Shown: piece after piece, positions 1 through 9,271 of the stretch
Layout: every line of letters begins with the position of its first letter
Position numbering within the stretch: position 1 is the stretch's first letter
Assembly: GCF_007004725.1 (NCBI RefSeq)
Contig: NZ_ML660167.1
Span: 124,001 to 188,000, forward strand
DNA: 64,000 bases
Source of the DNA: Aliikangiella coralliicola
GTDB taxonomy: Bacteria > Pseudomonadota > Gammaproteobacteria > Enterobacterales > Kangiellaceae
Direction: 5' to 3'
Program-made: the position numbers and the translations under genes
Notes under the pieces: model-generated
The model's database searches: none
The model's input: the letters and a program-made list of their open reading frames with translations, nothing else
Told to the model about the DNA's origin: nothing

Positions 1-348
1 TATTTTAATATTCTGGCTACCTTCGGCTTGTTTAACTAATAGCCAAAGCCCTCGCCAGGAAGCTTCTAGTTTCTGTAATCTTGGATGGTGAATGATTGCG
101 TTGAGCTGAGTATTGATTTGTTCGTCTAACTCTGCAATCAACGATAAAATAGCGCTTTTTACGGCTGAGGTTGACGAACGTTTAGTTTCCGGAATTAAAG
201 TTTCAATGCAGTAACCTAATGCTTTATGGTCATCAGGTTCACTTAAAAATTGATCCAGGTTAGTAACAAAGGCGGGTTGGGTCAGTATGTCTTCAAAGTT
301 GATGTTAATCTGGATTCGCTTATCGGGTGATTTTTCTATTGTTGACAC
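1..348 (-). CDS. TssC-like sheath protein, second copy (partial, 5' end present)
   Basis: This minus-strand reading frame runs off the left edge; only about 116 N-terminal residues are present. Its translation contains the TssC hallmark S-W-R-G-L-W-L-L-V, preceded by a helix with Q-L-N-A-I-I-H-H-P and K-L-E-A. This matches the same block (SWRGLHHLV) in the complete tssC just upstream. The likely start is a GTG at 346-348. No ATG, TTG or other GTG occurs between it and the in-frame stop at 418-420. TssC packs with TssB into the contractile T6SS sheath. The two copies are clearly different in sequence, so this is a paralogue and not a duplication error. It lies 187 bases after tssC in the same direction and is probably co-transcribed. 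Whether it forms sheath or has another role cannot be told from this fragment. Confidence 0.8.
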   Translation of the reverse strand, partial: MSTIEKSPDKRIQININFEDILTQPAFVTNLDQFLSEPDDHKALGYCIETLIPETKRSSTSAVKSAILSLIAELDEQINTQLNAIIHHPRLQKLEASWRGLWLLVKQAEGSQNIKI

Positions 349-535
349 AGATTTCGCCGTTAGCTTAAGTGGAGTTTTAATTTTATTAATTTCGAGTCTT
401 GTTAATTTCGAATTGCGTTAAATTCAAATTGTGTTTAATTAACGCTACATTAAAAATACTACTTAAACATTAATATGAGTTAAGTAGTAAAATACTGCGC
501 TCGTCCCTGAGCGTAATTGATATTTTCCAGTATTA

Positions 536-2026
536 TTATCCCGCTTTCGGAATTTTTGCGACTAATCGAAGCGATGCAGTCAATTCTTCCATTTGTAACC
601 ATGGACGCATCCACGCAATCGCGCTGAATACTCCCGGTTGACCCGGAATTTCCTTAACTTCAACGTGCGCTTCCGCTAGTGGGTAACGGGCTTTCATTTC
701 CGCGCTGGCGTCTGGGCTGTTATTGACATAATTTGAAATCCATTTATTCAGCCATTCTTCGGCATCAGAAGCTTCCATAAATGAACCAATTTTGTCGCGA
801 GCCATGACTTTCAAAAAGTGCGCGATACGGCCTGTTGCCATAATATAAGGAAGACGAGCTGAAATTTCAGAATTGGCGGTTGCATCTGGGTCGTCAAACT
901 TCTTTGGCTTCTGAGTGGTTTGAGCACCGAAAAATACAGCATAATCAGTGTTTTTGTAATGACAAAGAGGAAGAAAGCCGAGTTTACTCAGTTCAGCTTC
1001 ACGGCGATCAGTAATACCAATTTCAGTTGGGCATTTCTGATCCATATCACCATCATCACTCATAAATACGTGACTTGGAAGTCCTTCGACTTTACCACCG
1101 CCTTCAGCGCCCCGAATACTGGTGCACCAGCCATACTCTGCGAATGAACGAGAGAGTGTTGCACCCATTGCATAAGCAGCATTCATCCAGCAATAGTTGT
1201 CGTGCTCGTTTTTAAGTTGACGACCGTCGCTGTCTACCGTGCCTTCCTCGAAATTGAACGCTTCGATTGGTTTGGTATCTTCACCATAAGGTAAACGCGC
1301 GAGAACTCGTGGCATAGTGAGAGTCACAAAACGAGAGTCCTCGCTGTCACGGAAGCTGCGCCATTTGATATATTCTGAAGAGTCAAAAATCTTTTCCAGA
1401 TCTCGAGGTTTTGATAACTCTGAGAAGGATTCAAATCCAAACATTTTTGGCGCAGTTGCTGAAATAAATGGGCAGAATCCTGCTGCAGCAATATTAGATA
1501 TGTTAGATAACAAATCAATGTCGTCTGGGTGGGCAGAAAACTCATAATCACCAATTAATGCAGCGTAAGGCTCACCACCTGCAGTCCCAAACTCATTTTC
1601 ATAAATTTTCTTAAACGTCAGACTTTGATCAAATTCAACGGCTTTTTCTAAGTCCTTAGCCATTTCTTTTTTACTGATATTCATCACTCGAATTTTAAGC
1701 TCTGAACTGGTTTCAGAGTTCATTACCAAGTGATGCAAACCACGCCATGAACCTTCAAGCTTGTTGAATTTTTCATTTTGCATAATCGCTGAAAGTTGCT
1801 TTGACAAGGTTTCATCGATGGCGTTAATGGCTGCATTAATTGTTACAGTCAAACTTTTATCCCAAGAGACGGTTCCTTTCATCGCTTCCTGGGTTAAGGT
1901 TTTTAACAACTCTTCAGTTTCATCTCTAGGCGTTTGCTTGGTAGCGCCTATCGCCTGCTCCAGGAAACTTACTTCCGTTGCAGCTGCTTCTTCCTGGGAA
2001 CTCGCTTGTTCTTCTTTGTTACTCAT
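536..2026 (-). CDS. tssC: T6SS contractile sheath large subunit TssC (VipB)
   Basis: The protein has 496 residues, the usual TssC length. TssC and TssB form the cytoplasmic tubular sheath that contracts to drive the Hcp/VgrG spear. The family block SWRGLHHLV is near residue 92. Other TssC-typical segments are [19 protein letters not shown] in the middle and [18 protein letters not shown], followed by [20 protein letters not shown] toward the C-terminus. The N-terminal 30 residues are acidic and Gln/Ala-rich. The ATG (2024-2026) overlaps the tssB stop by one base, giving a TAATG junction, so translation is probably coupled. It is the second gene of a minus-strand run tssA-tssB-tssC-tssC-like. 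Assignment is secure. Confidence 0.97.
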   Translation of the reverse strand: MSNKEEQASSQEEAAATEVSFLEQAIGATKQTPRDETEELLKTLTQEAMKGTVSWDKSLTVTINAAINAIDETLSKQLSAIMQNEKFNKLEGSWRGLHHLVMNSETSSELKIRVMNISKKEMAKDLEKAVEFDQSLTFKKIYENEFGTAGGEPYAALIGDYEFSAHPDDIDLLSNISNIAAAGFCPFISATAPKMFGFESFSELSKPRDLEKIFDSSEYIKWRSFRDSEDSRFVTLTMPRVLARLPYGEDTKPIEAFNFEEGTVDSDGRQLKNEHDNYCWMNAAYAMGATLSRSFAEYGWCTSIRGAEGGGKVEGLPSHVFMSDDGDMDQKCPTEIGITDRREAELSKLGFLPLCHYKNTDYAVFFGAQTTQKPKKFDDPDATANSEISARLPYIMATGRIAHFLKVMARDKIGSFMEASDAEEWLNKWISNYVNNSPDASAEMKARYPLAEAHVEVKEIPGQPGVFSAIAWMRPWLQMEELTASLRLVAKIPKAG

Positions 2027-2541
2027 TATTTGTCACCTTCTTCTTTATCAATCCCTAACTCGCCAGATAGTGAGGCAATGGTTTCTGTGTTACTAAGAAT
2101 TTCCTCAAGAAGATCTTCTAATTCTTCAGAACGGTCTGCCTTACTGAGTAGGTCACGTAATTTGTTTCGAGTTTCCATTAATTTTCTTAACGGCTCAACT
2201 TGATCGACAATTTTGTGAGGTTCGAAATCTTCCATATGCTTGAAGTCAAGATTAACTGACATTTCAGAGCCGTCACCTTCCATTGTGTTGTCAACTTTGA
2301 GGTCTAACTTTGGCGCGGTTTTCGCCATAATTTCATTGAAGTTATCACGGTCAATTTGTGAAAACTTTCGGTCCTTTAGTGCCTTTTTATTTTCCGTATT
2401 ATCGCCGGAATAATCACCCATAACCCCCATAACAAATGGAATTTCTTTTTTGGAAACAGCACCGTTTGTTTCCACATCATAGGTTATGTGCACTCGTGGC
2501 TTCCTAACCCGCTTAAGTTTATTGTGAATGCTTTCAGCCAT
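2026..2541 (-). CDS. tssB: T6SS contractile sheath small subunit TssB (VipA)
   Basis: TssB is the small sheath subunit that pairs with TssC. The start is set at 2541, giving 171 residues beginning [23 protein letters not shown] Shine-Dalgarno lies seven bases upstream of that ATG, while an in-frame start 24 bases further upstream at 2565 has none. Family features are [15 protein letters not shown] near the N-terminus, [13 protein letters not shown] at about 35-47, and the conserved central F-N-E-I-M block. The C-terminal third is charged and helical, where TssB normally intertwines with TssC. It overlaps tssC by one base downstream. The next gene upstream is tssA, about 175 bases away. Confidence 0.97.
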   Translation of the reverse strand: MAESIHNKLKRVRKPRVHITYDVETNGAVSKKEIPFVMGVMGDYSGDNTENKKALKDRKFSQIDRDNFNEIMAKTAPKLDLKVDNTMEGDGSEMSVNLDFKHMEDFEPHKIVDQVEPLRKLMETRNKLRDLLSKADRSEELEDLLEEILSNTETIASLSGELGIDKEEGDK

Positions 2542-2715
2542 TGTAATTCCTCCGTAGATTTCCAATTTTAAATATTAATAATTTGTCTGTATCTTGTGCA
2601 CTTCGCTCAATCAATGTTGTGTGAGTTGAGCTTGTATTAATTAGTTAATAATCATTTCTGGTGCTATTTCTGAGTTTATTAATTTTGAACCTGTTAATTC
2701 AAATCTTATCAATTC

Positions 2716-3828
2716 TTAATCGTCGTCTTTATGAACACCGGTAAGTGAACAGTAAGTTCCTAATGACGATGAGTCTGGAATTAGTTCACTCATGAGTTGG
2801 TCGAGCGGCATGTCACCCCATCTTACCGCTTTATCAATAATGTAGGATATCGGCGAATGAGGCTCAGTTCTGCGAAAAAACTCCGATATAGTTGTTAGTT
2901 GTTTAAACGCTTCTACACGAGAGTTGACTACTGAACCGACAACGATAGAAGAATCCGATGTTGGCGCTTGTTCATCATTTGATGATTCCTCTGCTGATGA
3001 ATCGGCTGCTGGCTCTAATGGAAACTTGTGTTTTGCAATGTAATTGACCGCACCCAGCGACTCTTCTAATAGTTCAATGATTTTGCTAGTTGATGGTGCA
3101 TCATGAGTGCCGCAATGTGAGGTCAGCAATTCGCTGATTTGGCGATATTCACTTAAACAGTCAGTAATGTCATCGCGGAGATCGACAAAGTATTCGCTCG
3201 AAGATTGTTCAACTGATTTTTCTATATCATCCATACTAAACCCAGCTTTGCTGGCTTGTGCGGCTCGATTATCTTCGTCAGTAATGCGTTTTATGTCGAT
3301 AGCTTGCTTATATTGCCAGAGACTGAATGGACCAGGCGCGATGTCATCGGTTATATAAGCACTACGAATTGGGGCTAACAAAACACCTTCAGCACCTTCA
3401 CCATTTAATCCGGATACTGGCGCAACTCGCGTTTCGATTCCATCTTCATCTTCAACCGGGTATAAATTGCTTTCCCAGTACTTTTCGATTAACTGTCTGA
3501 TAAGGGTAAAGCCGTCTCTTAATCCTTGAAATCCCGCATTTCTGATCAGCGCTTCAGAGTACCAGCAGGCGACCTCAAGGTCCTTGGCAACCGACGAAAG
3601 AATCTGAGGGGCCAATGACATAATTTCTTTCCACTTCTCATTCGCTTCAGTATTGTCACCATCGAACATGCTATTTCTTTCGGCTGCTCTTGCCGAATTA
3701 CGCGCATCTTTAATTTTAGAATAGAGGGAAGTGGGAGAGGGGTCATTACGTGGATCGTCGCCGACGATATTCTCTTCAGATATCGGTTCCACCAAACTGC
3801 TGATATCAACTATTTCCGGCGACGACAT
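2716..3828 (-). CDS. tssA: T6SS baseplate/cap protein TssA (ImpA-type)
   Basis: A 370-residue protein with an N-terminal ImpA_N-type region at about residues 10-150. It begins with SSLVEPISEENIVGDDPRND and contains the typical S-E-A-L-I-R and G-F-Q-G-L-R-D-G segments followed by EKYWESNLYPVEDEDG. TssA binds the baseplate and the growing sheath tip and primes tube and sheath assembly. The C-terminal part contains RTEPHSPISYIIDKAVRWG and L-M-S-E-L-I-P-D, typical of short TssA proteins. An AGGAG Shine-Dalgarno sits just upstream of the ATG. It is the first gene of the minus-strand T6SS operon and diverges from tagH across a 700-base spacer. Confidence 0.93.
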   Translation of the reverse strand: MSSPEIVDISSLVEPISEENIVGDDPRNDPSPTSLYSKIKDARNSARAAERNSMFDGDNTEANEKWKEIMSLAPQILSSVAKDLEVACWYSEALIRNAGFQGLRDGFTLIRQLIEKYWESNLYPVEDEDGIETRVAPVSGLNGEGAEGVLLAPIRSAYITDDIAPGPFSLWQYKQAIDIKRITDEDNRAAQASKAGFSMDDIEKSVEQSSSEYFVDLRDDITDCLSEYRQISELLTSHCGTHDAPSTSKIIELLEESLGAVNYIAKHKFPLEPAADSSAEESSNDEQAPTSDSSIVVGSVVNSRVEAFKQLTTISEFFRRTEPHSPISYIIDKAVRWGDMPLDQLMSELIPDSSSLGTYCSLTGVHKDDD

Positions 3829-4528
3829 TTTGTTCTCCTAGAATCAATTTTGTAGCGATTATAATTTTAAGTTTTATCTTGGTACGAAATTATAATGGAG
3901 CTTAATATGATATTGTTTTTAGTACCAGCCCCATTTTATGCTTACTTTCTTATCAAAACGAACATTTATTAAACTGAGCGATTACCAAAGCAGGTAAAAT
4001 ATCAAACTTGGCTTATCCTACCTGACTTACTTCGCATCCTGCTAAATAGTGACCTCACTGAATGTCGCAAATGGCCACTAATTTTAACAAGCCACATACT
4101 ATATGAAATTCAGCTAAAGTAGGAACCACTATTTGTTACTTAACAGAGTCTTTATGGTGGTTCTTTCTGTTCACCAACCAATAACCTGAATTACGTCACA
4201 CTTTTGTAAAAGACAATACTAGTATAAATATCAATAAATTAGATTATATTATACATAAAGGAGGGTAAATTGTATAATCAAGGACTGATAAAGATTTGCT
4301 TACTTGCAGGCTCCCTGAAATCAAATTAAACGAATAAAATCAAGGAAGTGATGCTGGTAGTACAATAACAAATCTCAAAAGGCAACATGCTTAACTGGTC
4401 TCAAAAGAATCAAACTCAGTTTTGTTGCAAATTTGGGTTAAATCTTGTGATATTTGCTTAATTTAACAACAATCGATCATGAAGATCGTTGCCCCAATTA
4501 ATAGGGCTGTTATCAGGAAATAAATAGT
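3829..4528. promoter_or_regulatory. divergent T6SS intergenic region
   Basis: A 700-base AT-rich spacer separates the divergent tssA and tagH operons, so it should hold promoters for both. TATAAT-like hexamers occur on the tssA side near 3857-3895 and an AT-rich TATATTATA stretch lies near 4247-4257, but no convincing -35 partner or sigma-54 site was found by eye. A near-perfect ribosome-binding sequence (aaggaggg at about 4259-4266) precedes a possible TTG-started 19-codon frame at 4269-4328. That is too little to call a gene. No RNA gene or long inverted repeat was recognised. Confidence 0.45.
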
Positions 4529-6277
4529 ATGCCGATTGATATAAAGATAATAAATTCACCAGGAAATGTGAATGTTGGCAAGTCTTACCAGACCTTTTCT
4601 GAGGAAGGCGGTACAATAGGTCGCGGCCCAAGCAACTCTTGGGTTTTGGAAGATCCTGAAAAATATATGTCTTCCGTCCACACCCAAATTTCTTTCGAAG
4701 ATGGTCGCTATTTCTTAACCGATTTAAGTACCAATGGTACTTTTATTAATGGTTCAATGGAGCCTATTGGTAAAGGCAATAAAATAGGTTTAAATGAGGG
4801 TGATCATTTCGTTATTAGTGATTATGAGTTTGTTGTTACTATTAATGAGATTAGCCAAAGTAGCGAACATTTGTTTGAGCAACCTTCCAGTCAAGCGACA
4901 CAATTTGACCCTTTTGCAGGTACAACTAGCGGAACTCCTGAGAATAATAGTTCGGCAGATAATCATTTTATCTCGTCATCAGATGATCCTTTTGCATCAC
5001 CGGTTAATGAACCATTTGCAGTAACAGACTCTCTCGCGAAATTTGATGAAGCTGAGACTGATCCGCTTGCCGTGTTAGACAAAGCCAGTTCCAATAATCA
5101 ATCGGCATTTCAGAATAATGCGGCTTCAGATGCTGGTATTGTCGACAACTTTTCAGACGCGGCATTTGCTAATAGCCAGTCGGTTGATAGTGGACATTCT
5201 GAGTCTGGATTTGCTGACCAGGGAAACGTCGCAAGCGACTCAATTGACTGGCCTAAAGCAAATGTTGATTCCGGACTAATTCCAGATGACTGGGATAGTG
5301 ATGACTTGTCTGAGTCTGATACGAGTGGAAATCAATATTTTTCACAAAGCCCCGTTAATCATCATCAAGAAAATCCCAGTAATATCTCTAATAGAAATAA
5401 TGAAGCGGATCAATCAGGCAATTCTGCCACTGCAGTGCGCAACGAAAGCGAATATTTAGCACTCGAAAATAAGGCGCTTGTTCTCGAAAATAAAAACCTT
5501 GCTCTTGAAAATGAGAATCAAGCATTAATGTCGGAGGTTAAAAAGCTAAAGCGTTATATTAAAAAACATGCTGTGGGCGCTAAGCAAACCCCACAAACAT
5601 CGGCTTCTGTAGTAGACAGCCCAAATATTGAGTCGTCAGTTGAAAAGACGGCGCGAAAAGCGACATTACAAGACCGGACATTGATTGAATCGATGGGATT
5701 GTCGAAATGGAATCTGGATGAGGAGAGAATGACTCAAACCAGCGAAACCGTTGGTTTGTTGGTTAGAGAGACCTTAAAAGGAATGATGCGTGTTCTGAAA
5801 TTCAGGAAAAAAATTAAAGAAGAGTTTAGAATCAACGTCACAACAATTCAGCCGGTTGAAAATAACCCGTTGAAGTTTTCCGCCAATATTGATGATGCGA
5901 TGGAAAACATGTTTATTAAAGAGAATAATGCGTATAAGAAGCCGGTGGAAGCTGTAATCGAGGGATTTCAGGGAATCGCGGAGCATCAGATTGCAGTATT
6001 GGCTGGAATGCAGGCTGCGTTTCAAGGGATGCTGGATAGACTTAATCCTGATACGCTTGAGAGCCGGTTTGAAAAGTATCAGAAGTCGAGTTTGATTAAC
6101 CTTGGACAAAAGGGTAAAAACTGGGAGTCTTATAAAGAGTATCATAAAGGGTTAATTGATAATTTAGATGATTCTTTTCAACACTTGTTTGGTTATGATT
6201 TTGTTCAAGCATATGAAGATCAAATGCGACGTTTAGTCACAGAGAAGCTATCGAAGAAAAAAAACGGTAAGAAATAA
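4529..6277 (+). CDS. tagH: T6SS FHA-domain regulator TagH (Fha)
   Basis: A 582-residue protein with an N-terminal FHA domain (about 1-105). The phosphothreonine-binding residues are intact: G31-R32, S48/S49 with H51 in MSSVHTQI, and N69-G70 in DLSTNGTFING. A long low-complexity acidic, Asn/Ser-rich linker (about 110-300) follows. It includes a short coiled coil of repeated L-E-N-K units near residues 308-330. A conserved T6SS FHA C-terminal domain spans about 375-575, with SMGLSKWNLDEERM and PLKFSANIDDAMENMF. In known T6SS the FHA protein reads the PpkA phosphorylation state and promotes apparatus assembly. Its place at the head of the plus-strand operon, with ppkA and pppA in the same run, fits that role. 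The linker is unusually long, but no frameshift is seen. Confidence 0.93.
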   Translation: MPIDIKIINSPGNVNVGKSYQTFSEEGGTIGRGPSNSWVLEDPEKYMSSVHTQISFEDGRYFLTDLSTNGTFINGSMEPIGKGNKIGLNEGDHFVISDYEFVVTINEISQSSEHLFEQPSSQATQFDPFAGTTSGTPENNSSADNHFISSSDDPFASPVNEPFAVTDSLAKFDEAETDPLAVLDKASSNNQSAFQNNAASDAGIVDNFSDAAFANSQSVDSGHSESGFADQGNVASDSIDWPKANVDSGLIPDDWDSDDLSESDTSGNQYFSQSPVNHHQENPSNISNRNNEADQSGNSATAVRNESEYLALENKALVLENKNLALENENQALMSEVKKLKRYIKKHAVGAKQTPQTSASVVDSPNIESSVEKTARKATLQDRTLIESMGLSKWNLDEERMTQTSETVGLLVRETLKGMMRVLKFRKKIKEEFRINVTTIQPVENNPLKFSANIDDAMENMFIKENNAYKKPVEAVIEGFQGIAEHQIAVLAGMQAAFQGMLDRLNPDTLESRFEKYQKSSLINLGQKGKNWESYKEYHKGLIDNLDDSFQHLFGYDFVQAYEDQMRRLVTEKLSKKKNGKK

Positions 6278-6310
6278 AACTATTTAAATGTTAACAGTTT
6301 TAAGGGAGAT

Positions 6311-6805
6311 ATGATGAGTAAATTGCGTTTTGTGAAATATTGGTTTTCTGGAATTTTAGTTCTGTTGCTTACATCTTGTACATCTTTGAATACCAAGGTC
6401 GGTGGATTACTCAATCTTGATACCGATTTGCAACTGACATTTACCGTTAACGCAGATGTTAATCCCGACGACAACAAAACACCGTCGCCACTTATTATTA
6501 GAATGTATGAACTGAAGTCACCAACTCAGTTTAAGAACGCCAATTTCATTGACATATACGAAAGAGACGCAGAAATTCTCGGCGGCGATATGCTAACCAA
6601 GCAAAGCTTAAAGCCAGTGCAACCGGGAGAAAACCGAAAAGAAAGCTTTGTGTTGAGTAAAGAAACCAAATATGTCGGATTATTTGCAGAATTTCTGAAA
6701 TATAAAGATGCGAAATATAAATTAATTATTCCGGTTGCGCAGACAAACGTGGTTAGTTCCTCTGCAAAAATTCAGTTATCAGGGAACCGAATCATAATAC
6801 TATAA
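6311..6805 (+). CDS. tssJ: T6SS outer-membrane lipoprotein TssJ
   Basis: A 164-residue lipoprotein. The signal segment runs from residue 1 to about 22 and ends in the lipobox L-L-L-T-S-C, placing the lipidated cysteine at residue 23 (22 if the second of the two adjacent Met codons is used). The mature part has TssJ features: LQLTFTVNADVNPDDNKTPSPL, then IIRMYELKSPTQFKNANF and an F-I-D-I-Y-E-R-D segment. TssJ is anchored in the outer membrane and binds the periplasmic end of TssM, forming the envelope complex with TssL. A GGGAG Shine-Dalgarno precedes the start. It lies 33 bases after tagH and 127 bases before tssK. Confidence 0.95.
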   Translation: MMSKLRFVKYWFSGILVLLLTSCTSLNTKVGGLLNLDTDLQLTFTVNADVNPDDNKTPSPLIIRMYELKSPTQFKNANFIDIYERDAEILGGDMLTKQSLKPVQPGENRKESFVLSKETKYVGLFAEFLKYKDAKYKLIIPVAQTNVVSSSAKIQLSGNRIIIL

Positions 6806-6932
6806 ATCTCGGTTTTATCGAGCGTGGTTTTATTGTTCACAGTATTATCAATTTATTTTGACTGTGAGTTTTTTTGTTTCGCTAGTCAAAACGAGTTTGC
6901 AGATAAAATAATCAATATTCAGGCAATTACAT

Positions 6933-8267
6933 ATGTCATTAGATAGTAAAGTCGTTTGGTCAGAAGGGATGTTTCTCAATCCCCACCATTTTCAGCAACA
7001 AGATCGTTATTTTGAGCGCTATATAAACGGTAAATGTTCCGCATATGGTGCTTATGGATGGGGGATCCATGAGATTGAAATTGATCAGGAATTACTTAAA
7101 TTAGGAAAAGTGTCAATCATTAGCGGCAGAGGCGTTTTTCCTGATGGAACGCCTTTTAGTTTTCCCGATCAATATGAGCGTCCAGCAGTATTAGAAGTGC
7201 CGGAAAATACCCATCAGAAAGTGGTCTATTTAGCCATTCCGGTAAGACGCCCTGGCGCCGTTGATGTACTGACTAAAAATGAAACACAAGGACTAGCTCG
7301 GTATTATTCGTCGAAAGAAGATATTCGAGATGTATCATTTGACGGCGGAGAAACCATCGAAATTGACGTTGGGCAATTACGTTTACGTCTTTTATTAGAA
7401 TCTGATGATCGTAGCGGCTATGCCACCATTGGTATTTTAAAAATCAATGAAGCACGAGAAGATAAAAATGTGTTGTTAGATGATAAATATATTCCAACTT
7501 GTCTGGATTGTTCAGCTTCGCAAAAGCTTGTGGGATTCCTGTCAGAATTGGTTGGTCTGTTACATCACCGTGGACAATCGATTGCCGGTCGATTAGCTGA
7601 TACACAACGAGGCGGTACTGCTGAAGTGGCGGATTATTTGATGTTGCAAATGGTTAACAGGTTAGAGCCGCTAGCCATGCATTTATCGCAAATGAAAGGG
7701 TTGCATCCATTGCAACTTTATACTGAAGTCGTGCAAATGATAGGGGAGTTTTCAACTTTTGTCGCTGAGAATAAACGCCCACCTGCATTGCCGCCTTATT
7801 TACACGATGATTTAACCACCGCTTTTGTGCCGGTGATGAATTCATTGAGGCAATGTTTGAGCATGGTTTACGAACAAACGGCTGTGTCATTACCATTAGT
7901 TGAGAAAAAGTTTGGTATTCGAGTTGCACAAATTCCCGATCGATCTTTGCTCAACAATGCCATGTTTATATTGGCCGTTCGAGCCGATGTGCCAGAGAAT
8001 ACTATTCGCTCGCAGTTTCCCGCACAGGTAAAAGTTGGGCCGGTAGAACGAATTCGACAATTAGTGAACGCGGCAATGCCGGGTATACCGTTGAAGCCCT
8101 TACCAGTTGCTCCTCGGCAAATTCCGTTTCATGCCGGTTTTAACTATTTTGAGCTTGAACGCAGTAACGACTTTTGGAAAGAGCTTAATCATTCAGGTGG
8201 CTTCGCCGTTCATGTCGGTGGTGATTTCCCTGGGCTAGAGCTTGAGTTTTGGTCTATTCGACTGTAA
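6933..8267 (+). CDS. tssK: T6SS baseplate protein TssK
   Basis: A 444-residue TssK with the invariant N-terminal block KVVWSEGMFLNPHHFQQQDR. TssK trimers connect the TssFG baseplate to the TssL/TssM membrane complex. Further family segments are G-H-P/LHPLQLYTEVVQMIGEFSTF in the middle (about 255-275) and PGIPLKPLPVAPRQIPFHAG near the C-terminus, ending in a shoulder/head domain with YFELERSNDFWKEL. Length and ends match the family. The spacer before it shows no hairpin I can support. The next gene, tssL, starts 30 bases downstream with its own ribosome-binding site. Confidence 0.97.
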   Translation: MSLDSKVVWSEGMFLNPHHFQQQDRYFERYINGKCSAYGAYGWGIHEIEIDQELLKLGKVSIISGRGVFPDGTPFSFPDQYERPAVLEVPENTHQKVVYLAIPVRRPGAVDVLTKNETQGLARYYSSKEDIRDVSFDGGETIEIDVGQLRLRLLLESDDRSGYATIGILKINEAREDKNVLLDDKYIPTCLDCSASQKLVGFLSELVGLLHHRGQSIAGRLADTQRGGTAEVADYLMLQMVNRLEPLAMHLSQMKGLHPLQLYTEVVQMIGEFSTFVAENKRPPALPPYLHDDLTTAFVPVMNSLRQCLSMVYEQTAVSLPLVEKKFGIRVAQIPDRSLLNNAMFILAVRADVPENTIRSQFPAQVKVGPVERIRQLVNAAMPGIPLKPLPVAPRQIPFHAGFNYFELERSNDFWKELNHSGGFAVHVGGDFPGLELEFWSIRL

Positions 8268-8296
8268 CGCTTTTAGTGAATTGTAAGGAGTAAAAG

Positions 8297-9250
8297 ATGT
8301 CTTCAGATAGGCCTGATAATCCAGACAAAACAGTCTTTAGGCAACCAGTCAGAAGAGGGGATGGAACCGTTGTGAGACCGGTGCCCGGTGGACGCGCGCC
8401 AGGCGGACAATCGCCTGACCCCAGAGGAATGGAAGAACGCCAGCCGCAACAACAACCCGCATACATGCAACAGCCAGCAACCAATTATCAATCAGCACCG
8501 CAAAACGCTGGCTCTAATCAGTTTTACACCAGTGACGGCTTAAACCCTTTGGTCAATGCTGCATCGGTACTTTTAGCGGTATTTTCTAAAACTCGAGATT
8601 CTATTAACCATCCTAATGTCGGTGGTTTACATCAGCAGTTAGAAAAGGAAATCAAGGCATTTGATACCAAAGCAAGAGCACAAGGCATTAAGTCAGAAAA
8701 GGTGATTGTTGCCAGGTATGTGTTATGCACCATTCTTGATGAAGCAGTCTTGAATACGCCTTGGGGTGCAGAAAGTGCCTGGACCCAAAGAACCCTGTTG
8801 AGCATGTTTCATAATGAGACCGGCGGCGGCGAGAAGTTTTTTGCAATACTGGATCGAATGCGGGAATCTCCCGCTGAAAACCTGGACTTCTTAGAGTTGA
8901 TGTATATATGCCTGAGTCTTGGTTATGAAGGCAAGTACCGGGTAGTGGCCCGCGGAAGAGATAACCTGGAGCAATTAAGAGATGATCTGTTCCAGATAAT
9001 TCGTAGTCACAGAGGGGATTACGAGCGCTCACTGTCACCACGATGGCAAGGTCTCGGTAAGATACGCAACACGCTTTCGAGCTATATGCCCATGTGGGTA
9101 GTTGCCAGCGTTGTCGCCGGAATAATGGCGCTTAGCTATTCTGGGTTTAGATATTGGTTACACCGTTCAACTAACCATGTGGCTAGTCAGCTTGTTGAAA
9201 TTTCCGAAACTGATATTACTGCGAAACCTAAACAGTTAGATGAAAAATAA
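8297..9250 (+). CDS. tssL: T6SS inner-membrane protein TssL (DotU/IcmH), short form with Thr-motif N-terminus
   Basis: A 317-residue DotU-family protein. Residues 1-75 form a Pro/Gln-rich cytoplasmic tail containing N-P-D-K-T-V-F (Thr12) and G-D-G-T-V-V-R-P (Thr24). The DotU fold occupies about 85-240, with NPLVNAASVLLAVFSKTR and ILDEAVLNTPWG. One transmembrane helix lies at about 262-284, after which only about 33 residues remain. There is no OmpA-like peptidoglycan-binding domain, so this is the short TssL. The cytoplasmic N-terminal Thr motif resembles the TssL phosphosite known in Agrobacterium, where PpkA phosphorylation recruits the FHA protein. A GGAG Shine-Dalgarno is present. TssL sits between tssK and tssM. 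Confidence 0.96.
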   Translation: MSSDRPDNPDKTVFRQPVRRGDGTVVRPVPGGRAPGGQSPDPRGMEERQPQQQPAYMQQPATNYQSAPQNAGSNQFYTSDGLNPLVNAASVLLAVFSKTRDSINHPNVGGLHQQLEKEIKAFDTKARAQGIKSEKVIVARYVLCTILDEAVLNTPWGAESAWTQRTLLSMFHNETGGGEKFFAILDRMRESPAENLDFLELMYICLSLGYEGKYRVVARGRDNLEQLRDDLFQIIRSHRGDYERSLSPRWQGLGKIRNTLSSYMPMWVVASVVAGIMALSYSGFRYWLHRSTNHVASQLVEISETDITAKPKQLDEK

Positions 9251-9271
9251 ATCATTCGATCTGAGAATTTC

